From Mycetocola zhujimingii (GTDB lineage: Bacteria; Actinomycetota; Actinomycetes; Actinomycetales; Microbacteriaceae): a stretch of 64,000 nucleotides of DNA. This document shows positions 55,889-63,767 of this stretch, one piece after another. Each line of letters starts with the position of its first letter. The stretch's first letter is position 1. Made by a program: the position numbers and the translations under genes. The notes under the pieces are model-generated. The model ran no database searches and was not told where the DNA came from. It saw nothing but the letters and a program-made list of their open reading frames with translations. The stretch lies in the NCBI RefSeq assembly GCF_003065425.1, contig NZ_CP026949.1, positions 2,542,001 to 2,606,000 of the forward strand, written 5' to 3'.

Positions 55889-57319
55889 TCACACCACCTC
55901 GGCGAGGAGCGCCGACTCAGGAACAGGCGCACGGAGGATCGACTGCCAGGCTATTGCGAGGGCATCGATTGCCCGCTCGGTGTCGTCCACCCCGTAGGTG
56001 ATCGGGATGCGAATGAACCGCTCGAAGGCCCCGTCGATGCCGAATCGTGGCCCTGACGCGATCAGCAGGCCCTGGTTGCGGGCCGCGAGCGCGAGCTGTG
56101 AACTGACAGGCACTCCGAGGTTGACCCAGGCCGACAGCCCGCCGTTGACGTGCGGCACATCCCAGTACGGGTAGCGATCACCGAGCAGTTGCTCGAGGCG
56201 ATCGCGCGTCGCCCGAAGCTGTGACCGTCGCGTCTCAAGGATCGACGTCATGTCGGGCAGCAGTTCGAGCACGGTCAGCTGTTCGAGAATCGGAGTGCCG
56301 AGGTCGCCGATCGACCGGGCGGCTACGAGCTTTCGGATGACACCCCGGTCGGCGCGGATCCAGCCAAGACGGATGCCGCCCCACACGGTCTTTCCCACCG
56401 AACCGACCGTGATGATTTTGGCACCGGCGTCATCGGTCGCCGCAAACGGAGGAAATGAGTCGGGCCTGTCGATATCGAGCTCGCGCGTTGTCTCATCGAT
56501 GAGAAGCACAGTCCCCTGACGGGCAGCCGCGCGACACACCCGCCGGCGCGTCTCGAGCGGCATACTCGCGCCGGTGGGATTGTGAAAGTCAGGCATGAGG
56601 TAGGCAAGGGTCGGCGAGGAGTTGTCGAGCGCGTGCTCGAGGTCGTCGTCGTTCCAGCCGCCCTCCGCCGTCACCGGGATGGGTACCAGGCGTGCCCCGG
56701 CCGATCGGAGCGCGTCGTGGGCGTGCGGATAGGTGGGGTGCTCGATGAGCGCCCGATCACCGCGCGACAGGTGGGTCCTCGCGATCAGTCCAATCGCGTG
56801 CTGCGCGCCGAGGGTGACCATGATCTCGTCAGGCGACGTGGGTAACCCGGCTTCGGTGTACCGGTCCGCGATCGCCGCCCGTAACTCGGGCAGGCCGATC
56901 GTGTCGTAGTCGAAATCGTCGAGGTAGCGCGGAAGCCGGGCCGCCGCGCGCACGGCGGCTCCTGTCATCGCTCCAATGGCGGGCAGCGCCGCCTTGCTGA
57001 AGTCGAGGTAGCCCGATCGTCGGGCCGTCACGGGTCCGGGCCGAACGCCCGGAAGCTGGGCGACGCTCCCTGACCCGCGGACGCTCTCGAGGAATCCGTT
57101 GTCCCTGAGTTCACGGTAGGCAGCGGTCACTGTCGTCCGGCTGACGTCGAGGCGCTCGGCCAGGTCCCGCTCGGCCGGCAATCGGGTGTCGGCAGGAATC
57201 CGTCCATCGAGGATCAGCAGGCGGACCCGATCGGCGAGGCTCCGGTACGCCGCGTCCTCATTGCGCCAGGAACCAAGCAGGGCGGAGAGCGCGCGGGCCG
57301 TGATGTGGACATCAACCAT
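55889..57319 (-). CDS. yczR: MocR-like GntR/aminotransferase transcription factor (YczR type)
   Basis: 476 residues. N-terminal winged helix: YRSLADRVRLLILDGRIPAD and DLAERLDVSRTTVTAAYREL. C-terminal aminotransferase fold type I with VTLGAQHAIGLIARTHLSRG, LIDETTRELD, and the PLP-binding lysine region VGSVGKTVWGGIRLGWI. It is divergent from yczE, the known partner arrangement, with a palindrome between them. It presumably senses a PLP-linked effector and regulates yczE. Confidence 0.9.
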   Translation of the reverse strand: MVDVHITARALSALLGSWRNEDAAYRSLADRVRLLILDGRIPADTRLPAERDLAERLDVSRTTVTAAYRELRDNGFLESVRGSGSVAQLPGVRPGPVTARRSGYLDFSKAALPAIGAMTGAAVRAAARLPRYLDDFDYDTIGLPELRAAIADRYTEAGLPTSPDEIMVTLGAQHAIGLIARTHLSRGDRALIEHPTYPHAHDALRSAGARLVPIPVTAEGGWNDDDLEHALDNSSPTLAYLMPDFHNPTGASMPLETRRRVCRAAARQGTVLLIDETTRELDIDRPDSFPPFAATDDAGAKIITVGSVGKTVWGGIRLGWIRADRGVIRKLVAARSIGDLGTPILEQLTVLELLPDMTSILETRRSQLRATRDRLEQLLGDRYPYWDVPHVNGGLSAWVNLGVPVSSQLALAARNQGLLIASGPRFGIDGAFERFIRIPITYGVDDTERAIDALAIAWQSILRAPVPESALLAEVV

Positions 57320-57336
57320 GGGGCCACTATAGAGAG

Positions 57337-57361
57337 ATTGGCCTCTTGCCAGAAGGCCAAT
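57337..57361. promoter_or_regulatory. YczR-type operator
   Basis: Inverted repeat ATTGGCC (57337-57343) and GGCCAAT (57355-57361), 11-bp spacer, with further ATTGG direct copies at 57368 and ATTG at 57373. It lies in the 62-bp gap between the divergent yczR and yczE. Confidence 0.75.
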
Positions 57362-57381
57362 TGTGAAATTGGATTGAAACC

Positions 57382-58032
57382 ATGACCCGCCGCATCCTCC
57401 AGCTCCTCATTGGCCTCTTCCTCTACGGGATTGCCATCGCACTCATCGTGCGTGCGGGGATCGGCGTTTCGCCGTGGGACGTCCTGACCCAGGGCGTCTC
57501 GCTCAAGACCGGCTGGGGTTTTGGACTCATCACCATCCTGATCGGTGCACTCCTCCTTCTGCTCTGGATACCGCTGCGGCAAAAGCCGGGGATCGGAACA
57601 GTCCTCAACGTGCTCCTCGTCGGACTCGCCGCGGATCTCGGCCTCTGGTTGATCCCCGAGGATCTGGTGCTCTGGGCCCGGATCCTGCTCTTCTCCGCCG
57701 GACTTCTCACGCTCGCTCTCGCCACGGGCCTTTACCTCGGTGCCCGGTTCGGCGCCGGCCCACGAGACGGCCTGATGACCGGTGTGCACGAACTCACAGG
57801 CTGGCCGATCTGGGTTGGCCGCAGCGGCATCGAACTCACCGTGCTCGGCATTGGCTGGCTCCTCGGCGGCAACGTCGGCATCGGTACCCTGCTCTTCGCC
57901 GTGCTCATCGGCCCGCTCTGCGGCATCACGATCCCGTGGTTCCGGATCGATCTGCCGCGTGACGCAGCAGATAGCCGCCTGTCGGGGTCGGCCGAACCGA
58001 GCGCACCCCTGCTCGACTCCCCCGCGAACTAA
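57382..58032 (+). CDS. yczE: YczE/YitT-like membrane protein
   Basis: 216 residues with about six helices. MTRRILQLLIGLFLYGIAIA, WDVLTQGVS, ARFGAGPRDGLMTGVHELTG and FAVLIGPLCGI are family marks. Function unknown; it is regulated with the MocR partner in many actinobacteria. The C-terminal tail SRLSGSAEPSAPLLDSPAN is not conserved. Confidence 0.9.
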   Translation: MTRRILQLLIGLFLYGIAIALIVRAGIGVSPWDVLTQGVSLKTGWGFGLITILIGALLLLLWIPLRQKPGIGTVLNVLLVGLAADLGLWLIPEDLVLWARILLFSAGLLTLALATGLYLGARFGAGPRDGLMTGVHELTGWPIWVGRSGIELTVLGIGWLLGGNVGIGTLLFAVLIGPLCGITIPWFRIDLPRDAADSRLSGSAEPSAPLLDSPAN

Positions 58033-58188
58033 CCAGCTGCGCCGCTGGCCAGATACCGGATGCGGTCTGCGTAGACCGCGAGGGCATCGCGGACGAATAC
58101 AGCACCCGCGCCGGATAGCAGATCGGTTTTGCGGATGCCGCACCGCAAGCGGAGAATCGCAGGACACGTTCCGACCGATTGGACCCCC

Positions 58189-58488
58189 ATGGACACCATC
58201 ACCGTCTCCGAACTCGCCGCGCTCGATGGCGCCACAGTCATCGATGTTCGCGAGCCAGACGAATTCCAGCAGGTGCGCGCGGCCGGTGCCGTCAACATCC
58301 CGATGAGTCAGATCATCGACAGGATCGACGAGCTTCCCGAAGACGACACTCTCTACCTCATCTGCGCCCTCGGCGGGCGGAGCGCCAAGGTCGCCGAATA
58401 CCTGGAGAGTCGTGACTACAACGTCGTCAACGTCGAGGGCGGGACGCACGCGTGGACCGACGCTGGCCTGCCCGTCGAACAGGGCTGA
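58189..58488 (+). CDS. Single-domain rhodanese
   Basis: 99 residues. Rhodanese motif AVNIPMSQI and the active-site loop LYLICALGGRSAKVAEYL with catalytic Cys in CALGGRS, plus GGTHAWTDAGLP near the C-terminus. Sulfur transfer or persulfide handling is the usual role. The leader has no strong Shine-Dalgarno; ATG 58189 is preferred over the in-frame ATG 58129. Confidence 0.9.
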   Translation: MDTITVSELAALDGATVIDVREPDEFQQVRAAGAVNIPMSQIIDRIDELPEDDTLYLICALGGRSAKVAEYLESRDYNVVNVEGGTHAWTDAGLPVEQG

Positions 58489-58544
58489 TCCGGCGGCTCG
58501 ACCGAATCCTGAGTATCACTCGGAAACTCTTGCTCTTCGTTAGA

Positions 58545-58581
58545 ACGCGATATATCGTGTTTGGAACGAGATATATCTCGT
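58545..58581. promoter_or_regulatory. Two PadR-type palindromic operators
   Basis: ACGCGATATATCGTGT (58545-58560, near-perfect) and ACGAGATATATCTCGT (58566-58581, perfect 16-bp palindrome) with centres 21 bp apart, about two helical turns, upstream of the DUF4097-PadR operon. Very AT-rich in an otherwise GC-rich neighbourhood. Confidence 0.78.
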
Positions 58582-58629
58582 CTTCCACAGACGGCGACCC
58601 TTGGCGGGTCGGCAGGAAAAGGATCAACA

Positions 58630-59535
58630 ATGTCACTCGAAAAATGGATAGTGCGTCCCGGTGAGTCCCGCGTCATCGACGTGGAGCTCGTGCGCAAGCT
58701 CAAGGTCGGAATGATCGGCGGCCAGATCGACATTCTCGGACACGATGAGCCCGGCGCCCGGGTCGAGGTGCACAGCGTCTCCGGTAAAGAACTCAAGATT
58801 TCCATCGATGGCGACGTTCTCGAGATCGACCATCCCCAGCTGGGATGGGACAACTTCCTCGAGGTCTTCAAGTCGTTTGGCTCGAACTCCGCGAAGGCAC
58901 AGATCAGCGTGCTCGTGCCGCGGAAGATCGCGCTGACATTCGGAATGGTGTCGGCAGGCGCATTGATCTCCGGCCTGACGACCAGCGCGCGCCTCTCCAC
59001 GGTCAGCGGCGAACTCCAGATCGAGTCGGTCACGGGCGACCTCGACCTCAACAGCGTGTCAGGGGAGATCAGCGTGCAGTCCCACGTCGGCGCGATCAAC
59101 GCCCACAGCATCTCCGGCGACATCACGGTGGCGGGCGAGATCAGCCGGTTCACCAGCGACACCGTCTCGGGAAATGTCTTCATCGACGCTTTCGGACGTT
59201 GCGACCGGATCTCGACGAACGCCGTTTCCGGCAGCCTCACCGCACGGCTCCCCGCGAGCACAGGCACGAAGTATGTCGTCAACACGGTGTCGGGCACCCT
59301 CCAGCTCGACAACTCAGTGATCCGGGGTACTCGCGGTCGCGGGTTCTCGAGCACGACAGAGGGAGACGGCAACTTCTATACCGACGTGCTCGCTAATTCC
59401 GTTTCCGGCAGTGTCTCCGTCGTTCGCAGGAATGACCAGGAGGAGGGCGAGACGCACCCATCAGGTGCCTCGGCCGGGGCTGCAAGCGAACCAGAGAACG
59501 ACGACGACGCCTTCATGAGCGGTGGCCACGCATGA
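58630..59535 (+). CDS. DUF4097 beta-strand repeat protein
   Basis: 301 residues with AAAAGGATCAACA before the ATG. Repeats of the form TVSGELQIESVTGDLDLNSV, SISGDITVAG, TVSGNVFID and AVSGSLTARL form a right-handed beta-solenoid. No signal peptide or membrane segment. Acidic tail EPENDDDAF. Its ATGA overlaps the PadR gene. Function unknown; associated PadR regulation is common. Confidence 0.85.
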   Translation: MSLEKWIVRPGESRVIDVELVRKLKVGMIGGQIDILGHDEPGARVEVHSVSGKELKISIDGDVLEIDHPQLGWDNFLEVFKSFGSNSAKAQISVLVPRKIALTFGMVSAGALISGLTTSARLSTVSGELQIESVTGDLDLNSVSGEISVQSHVGAINAHSISGDITVAGEISRFTSDTVSGNVFIDAFGRCDRISTNAVSGSLTARLPASTGTKYVVNTVSGTLQLDNSVIRGTRGRGFSSTTEGDGNFYTDVLANSVSGSVSVVRRNDQEEGETHPSGASAGAASEPENDDDAFMSGGHA

Positions 59536-60161
59536 GCCCGGTATTCGGCCACGGCAGCCTGCGCCTCTACCTGCTGAGCCTTCTGGCCGAGGGACCCAAA
59601 CACGGTTATGAGCTGATCCAGGCGCTCTCAGAACGGTTCGGCGGCACCTACTCACCGAGCGCGGGCACGATCTATCCCCGGCTTGCGAAGCTCGAGGAAG
59701 AGGGCCTCGTCACCAGCTCGAGCGACGGCCGCAAGACCGTTTACTCGATCACGGATGCCGGCCGCCGCGAACTGGAGGACCGTCGCGTCGACCTTGACGC
59801 GATTGAACTCGAGTTGACGGATTCAGTCCGCCGCCTGGCCGACGAGGTCCGCACCGGCGTCACCCACGCCATGCGGACGCTCAAGGCCGACCTGGCATCC
59901 GCCGCCCAACAGGCCAAGCAGTCGGCGACGAGTGCGCCGTCCGTGTCCACCGACGACACGGCACCGCGGACCGCGAGTCGCATCGCTCTTCACGACGCCG
60001 ACACCGTGCTCGCCGATTTCCGTCAGGCCATCCGGTCGGAGCTGCGCGGGCATGTCAGCGCCGGTGGGACCCTGAGCGATGATGTCGTCCGGAGCCTCAA
60101 GGACGAACTCGATCGCGTGCGCGCCAGCGTCAGAAACTCGCTCGGTACGCCGCAGGACTGA
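59532..60161 (+). CDS. PadR family transcriptional regulator
   Basis: 209 residues. Winged helix: LRLYLLSLLAEGPKHGYELI, TYSPSAGTIYPRLAKLEEEG and GRKTVYSITDAGRRELE. Longer than a minimal PadR, with a C-terminal helical part probably for dimerisation. ATGA overlap with the DUF4097 gene. It likely represses the operon at the two palindromes upstream of 58630. Confidence 0.93.
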   Translation: MSPVFGHGSLRLYLLSLLAEGPKHGYELIQALSERFGGTYSPSAGTIYPRLAKLEEEGLVTSSSDGRKTVYSITDAGRRELEDRRVDLDAIELELTDSVRRLADEVRTGVTHAMRTLKADLASAAQQAKQSATSAPSVSTDDTAPRTASRIALHDADTVLADFRQAIRSELRGHVSAGGTLSDDVVRSLKDELDRVRASVRNSLGTPQD

Positions 60162-60174
60162 CGACTCCCGCCGA

Positions 60175-60217
60175 CGAGGAGCGCCGCGACCCACAGTGTG
60201 GGGACCGGCGCTTCTCG
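60175..60217 (+). terminator. Hairpin after padR
   Basis: Twelve-base stem CGAGGAGCGCCG (60175-60186) / CGGCGCTTCTCG (60206-60217), one G-T-type mismatch, followed by TTT, about 14 bp after the padR stop. Confidence 0.75.
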
Positions 60218-60302
60218 TTTCGCGGCGGGGAATCTCGGCGCCGAGGGCCAGCAGCCGAGGCGCGCCATGCTAATATCGAATTTAGTCTTTATCGTTCCCT
60301 GG

Positions 60303-60359
60303 TTGGTTAAAACCAAAGGGCGGGTCTTCACCGCCTCGCTACTAACCGCCTCGCTACTA
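60303..60359. promoter_or_regulatory. Leader of the DUF3073 gene with palindrome and direct repeat
   Basis: The 216-bp gap before DUF3073 is AT-rich at 60268-60320. It has a hairpin TTGGTTAAAACCAA (60303-60316) and a 14-bp direct repeat CCGCCTCGCTACTA (60331-60344 and 60346-60359, period 15). These are likely promoter or leader elements; their role is unknown. Confidence 0.5.
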
Positions 60360-60377
60360 TTCGTAAGGGGGTCTCGC

Positions 60378-60575
60378 ATGGGGCGTGGCCGTCAGAAGGC
60401 AAAGCACACGAAGATCGCACGTGAGCTGAAGTCGTTTAGTCCCGACGTGAACTACGACGCTCTCGAGCGCGAGCTCACGGGGCACTCCGACGACGAGTCG
60501 TACGCAGGCGAGGCAGCGAAGTGGGCGGAATACGCCGACGACTACAAGGCAGCCGACGAACCGAAGCGCGCGTAA
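60378..60575 (+). CDS. DUF3073 protein
   Basis: 65 residues: MGRGRQKAKHTKIARELKSF, then NYDALERELTG and WAEYADDY, the complete DUF3073 pattern, strongly conserved in actinobacteria. Basic head and acidic tail. Cytoplasmic; function unknown. AAGGGGG precedes the ATG. Confidence 0.93.
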   Translation: MGRGRQKAKHTKIARELKSFSPDVNYDALERELTGHSDDESYAGEAAKWAEYADDYKAADEPKRA

Positions 60576-60626
60576 CCGCCGTATAGATCGGTGTCGACGA
60601 GATCGTCATTGACCCGGCATCTGCGC

Positions 60627-60968
60627 TCAGCTCGTAGCGCGAGCTGATTTGCGCGAGTTCCACCATGCCCAGAATCGTGACAGCTGACGCTTGACGAATG
60701 CCGCGAGGCGCTTGGCCCAGGCAAATTCGGTTCCGAGGATGGCGAGACCGAGAAAGACGACGAGCCACCCCGGGCCCGGCAGGGGCACGAGGACGAGGCC
60801 GACAACCGCAATCAGCCCGCCGAGAATACCCACGCCGGTGCGGTAAGCGTGCCGGAGCCTCGGTCGATCATCGATCCACGCCCGCGCACGGCGAAGCATC
60901 CGCCGAATAGGACGATCGGGGCTTTCCCCCGCGGCGATGTCGCGGGCGAACTCGTCCTCTGAAACCAT
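60627..60968 (-). CDS. TIGR02611-family membrane protein
   Basis: 113 residues. Two helices: GVGILGGLIAVVGLVLVPLP and a second in GWLVVFLGLAILGTEF, with the PGPGW signature between. A basic tail (KRQLSRFWAWWNSRKSA) follows. ATG 60968 chosen; GTG 60974 is alternative. Actinobacterial protein of unknown function. Confidence 0.9.
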   Translation of the reverse strand: MVSEDEFARDIAAGESPDRPIRRMLRRARAWIDDRPRLRHAYRTGVGILGGLIAVVGLVLVPLPGPGWLVVFLGLAILGTEFAWAKRLAAFVKRQLSRFWAWWNSRKSARATS

Positions 60969-61051
60969 CCCCACACGCTATATCGCGAGTCTGTGATTCC
61001 GCCACGAACGGGCGACCCATCCAGCTCGGCGAACCGACGTGCCCGCGGCGG

Positions 61052-61555
61052 TTACTGGTTGTCGGCAGATTCGAGTCGCTGGATGACCTCGGAGAGAACG
61101 CGCTCGACGACCTTCGCGTCGGCGCTTGAGAGTGCCTCCATCGACTCAACCACTGACAGGTGGAAGTTGCCGTAAGACTCTTCGATGTTCTTCGCCCCGG
61201 CGGGGGTCGGCTGGAGGATCCAGGCACGGCGGTCGGTCTTGTGTGGAGAACGATCGAGGTGGCCGAGCTCGACCAGATGATCGACGATCTTCGTCACCGC
61301 CGCACTCGAGAGACCGAGCATGACAACGAGGTCCTTCGGACCCATCTCGCGGTCCTCGCGTTGGGCCTGAAGCAGGTATCGCATCGCGTGGAACTCGTTC
61401 TTGCTGAGTCCGGACGCCTTGCGCACCCGCTCGATGCTTACTTCTTCAGCTCGATGAAGTCGCAGAACGGCCTGAACCGCACCGAGCGCGGATGCGCCGT
61501 GCGGCTGGCGGGTGTAGAGGTGCTCCGCTTCGTGTCGAACGACGTTGAGGGGCAT
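61052..61555 (-). CDS. MarR family transcriptional regulator
   Basis: 167 residues. Winged helix: LSKNEFHAMRYLLQAQREDR, MGPKDLVVMLGLSSAAVTKI, VDHLVELGHLDRSPHKTDRR. Long helical tail. Single gene, with the unknown 93-residue gene upstream. Confidence 0.92.
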   Translation of the reverse strand: MPLNVVRHEAEHLYTRQPHGASALGAVQAVLRLHRAEEVSIERVRKASGLSKNEFHAMRYLLQAQREDREMGPKDLVVMLGLSSAAVTKIVDHLVELGHLDRSPHKTDRRAWILQPTPAGAKNIEESYGNFHLSVVESMEALSSADAKVVERVLSEVIQRLESADNQ

Positions 61556-61624
61556 GCCACACGCGTCCTTTCTGAGGGGTCAGAATCGGAAGAGCCGGCC
61601 ATCATCGCCCAAGCCTCAGTCAAT

Positions 61625-61906
61625 TCAGGGCCGGTCGCGTTGCTCCACAAGGAGAGACGCGAGGTGATCCTCCAGTTTACGCTTCGCTGTCGTCAGGTCG
61701 GAGAAGTCTCCGATGTAGCGGGCGAAGGTGTCGCGCACGAAGTAGTGCCCGCCCTGCTTGTCGATGGTCCCACCGAAGTAGCCGAGGTACGACGCCGCCC
61801 AGAAATCGGTGTCAGCGAGGCGCCACTCGGCTGCGGCGTGCGCTTCGGGTTCCTCCGTCGCCGCCCACGTCATTGGGGCGGAAGGGGAACTCTCCAGGAG
61901 TGTCAT
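61625..61906 (-). CDS. Hypothetical protein, 93 residues
   Basis: MTLLESSPSAPMTWAATEEP, then DTDFWAASYLGYFGGTIDKQ and DTFARYIGDFSDLTTAKRKL. No family recognised. The central part, aromatic-rich with GGHYFVRD, looks like a folded domain. Weak Shine-Dalgarno. It lies between marR and a 53-residue membrane ORF, all on the same strand. Confidence 0.6.
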   Translation of the reverse strand: MTLLESSPSAPMTWAATEEPEAHAAAEWRLADTDFWAASYLGYFGGTIDKQGGHYFVRDTFARYIGDFSDLTTAKRKLEDHLASLLVEQRDRP

Positions 61907-61959
61907 GCGTGTGTGTGCTTTCGTCGTGCTTGAAGTGTGAGTGGCGCGGATGCCGCAGC

Positions 61960-62121
61960 CTAGTTCCAGCCGGAACCGAGGAGCATCATGATGGTCACGC
62001 TGACCACCGAGAGAACGCCTGTTGCGCTTGCCAGGGTCATCAAAACCTGGTCGCGGGCGGCCTCGCGCACCTCGGTAAAAGGGCTGTGCAGCCGTCCGGT
62101 GTTGCGGTGTGTAATGCTCAT
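61960..62121 (-). CDS. Small membrane protein, 53 residues
   Basis: Minus-strand ORF MSITHRNTGRLHSPFTEVRE through LMTLASATGVLSVVSVTIMM to LLGSGWN. GGGAGAG seven to eight bases upstream of the ATG is a good ribosome-binding site. One C-terminal helix (about residues 28-48) with a hydrophilic N-terminus. Function unknown; tail-anchored topology is inferred. Confidence 0.55.
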   Translation of the reverse strand: MSITHRNTGRLHSPFTEVREAARDQVLMTLASATGVLSVVSVTIMMLLGSGWN

Positions 62122-62268
62122 GTGCTCTCTCCCGTCGTTAGAAAAACTCTCTCACGAAGTAAGATTTTTACGGAAGAACATTGTCTGCTATTGACATAGT
62201 TTGCACGATGTGCGAGTTAATCACGGGCCGCTTAAATAGCGGTCAGCAAGGGCCGCGGCGGCGGTCAG

Positions 62269-63726
62269 CTAGGAGAGCTGGTTACGCTCGACCCACTCGA
62301 GGTACTCGGGGGTGACGGTACCCGTGACGTACTCCCCCGTGAAGCAGCTCATCTCAAGTTCGGTCACATTCGAGCCCTGGATGATGGCATCCTTCATGTC
62401 AGCGACCTCCTGGTAGATGAGGTGGTCGGCACCCAGCTCTCGCGCGATCTCGGGGATCTTGCGGTTGTGTGCAATGAGCTCGGAGCGGGACGGCATGTTG
62501 ATGCCGTAGACGTGCGGATAACGAACGGGCGGAGCTGCTGACGTGAAGGTGACTTTGTTGGCACCTGCCGCGCGTGCCATGTCGACGATTTCCTTCGACG
62601 TGGTTCCCCGCACAATCGAGTCGTCGACGATGAGAATGTTCTTTCCCTTGAACTCCATCGACATCGCGTTGAGCTTCTGACGGACACTCTTCTTGCGCTG
62701 CGCCTGCCCCGGCATGATGAAGGTGCGGCCGACGTACCGGTTCTTGTAGAAGCCCTCGCGGTACTCGATGCCGAGTTTCTGGGCGACCTGCATCGCAGCG
62801 GGGCGCGATGAGTCGGGGATGGGCATGACAACGTCGATGTCTCCCGTTGGCGCGTACTCGGCGATGGTCGTCGCCAGGCGGTCACCGAGCCGCAGCCGGG
62901 CCTCGTAGACGGAGATTCCGTTCATGACGGAGTCCGGGCGGGCGAGATAGACATACTCGAAACTGCAGGGGACGAGCCGCGGGTTTTTCGCGCACTGCCG
63001 CGAGTACATCTCCCCGGAGGTCGTGATGAAGATCGCCTCGCCGGGCGCAACCTCGCGCACGACCTCATAGCCAGCGCTCTCGAGCACGAGCGACTCGCTC
63101 GTGACGATCCACTCGTCACCGACGAGTCCGGCGGAACGTCGGCCAAGAATGAGCGGGCGGATCCCATACGGGTCACGGAATGCAAGCAGGCCGTGTCCCG
63201 CAATCATGGCGATTGCGGCATACGAGCCCTCTACCCGCTCGTGTACCTGGGACACGGCGGTGAACACCTGGTCCGGGTCGAGTTCAAGACCGGTGATCTG
63301 CGCCTGAAGTTCGGTGGCGAGGACGTTGAGCAGCATCTCGGTGTCGCTCGTCGAGTTCACGTGGCGACGATCGATGTGGAACAGGTCATCGGCGAGCTCG
63401 CGGGTGTTCGTGAGGTTGCCGTTGTGGACAAGGATGATGCCGTACGGCGCGTTGACGTAGAACGGCTGCGCCTCCTGCTCGTTATCCGCGATTCCCTTCG
63501 TCGCGTATCGAACGTGGCCGAGGCCCATCTTGCCGAGGAGGGACCTCATGTCGCGAGTGCGGAACGCCTCGCGCACCTGGCCCTTGGCCTTGTGCATGTG
63601 GAAGGTCGGACCGTCGGCCGTTGCGATACCGGTCGAGTCCTGCCCGCGATGCTGCAGCAGCAGCAGCGCGTCGTAAACCTGCTGGTTGACCGGCTCAGGG
63701 GAAACGATGCCGACGATGCCGCACAT
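62269..63726 (-). CDS. purF: Amidophosphoribosyltransferase PurF
   Basis: 485 residues. The N-terminal nucleophile Cys2 (MCGIVGIVSPEP) of the glutaminase half is followed by LQHRGQDSTGIA and GLGHVRYATKG. The phosphoribosyl half has VMPIPDSSRPAAMQVA, KNRYVGRTFIMPGQAQRKK, and the PRPP loop IVDDSIVRGTT. First committed step of purine synthesis: PRPP plus glutamine to phosphoribosylamine. purM follows on the same strand, after about 42 bp. Confidence 0.97.
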   Translation of the reverse strand: MCGIVGIVSPEPVNQQVYDALLLLQHRGQDSTGIATADGPTFHMHKAKGQVREAFRTRDMRSLLGKMGLGHVRYATKGIADNEQEAQPFYVNAPYGIILVHNGNLTNTRELADDLFHIDRRHVNSTSDTEMLLNVLATELQAQITGLELDPDQVFTAVSQVHERVEGSYAAIAMIAGHGLLAFRDPYGIRPLILGRRSAGLVGDEWIVTSESLVLESAGYEVVREVAPGEAIFITTSGEMYSRQCAKNPRLVPCSFEYVYLARPDSVMNGISVYEARLRLGDRLATTIAEYAPTGDIDVVMPIPDSSRPAAMQVAQKLGIEYREGFYKNRYVGRTFIMPGQAQRKKSVRQKLNAMSMEFKGKNILIVDDSIVRGTTSKEIVDMARAAGANKVTFTSAAPPVRYPHVYGINMPSRSELIAHNRKIPEIARELGADHLIYQEVADMKDAIIQGSNVTELEMSCFTGEYVTGTVTPEYLEWVERNQLS

Positions 63727-63767
63727 ACCTAGCGGGCTCCTTGCGTTGCGGTGGTCTTGTGGGGGTA

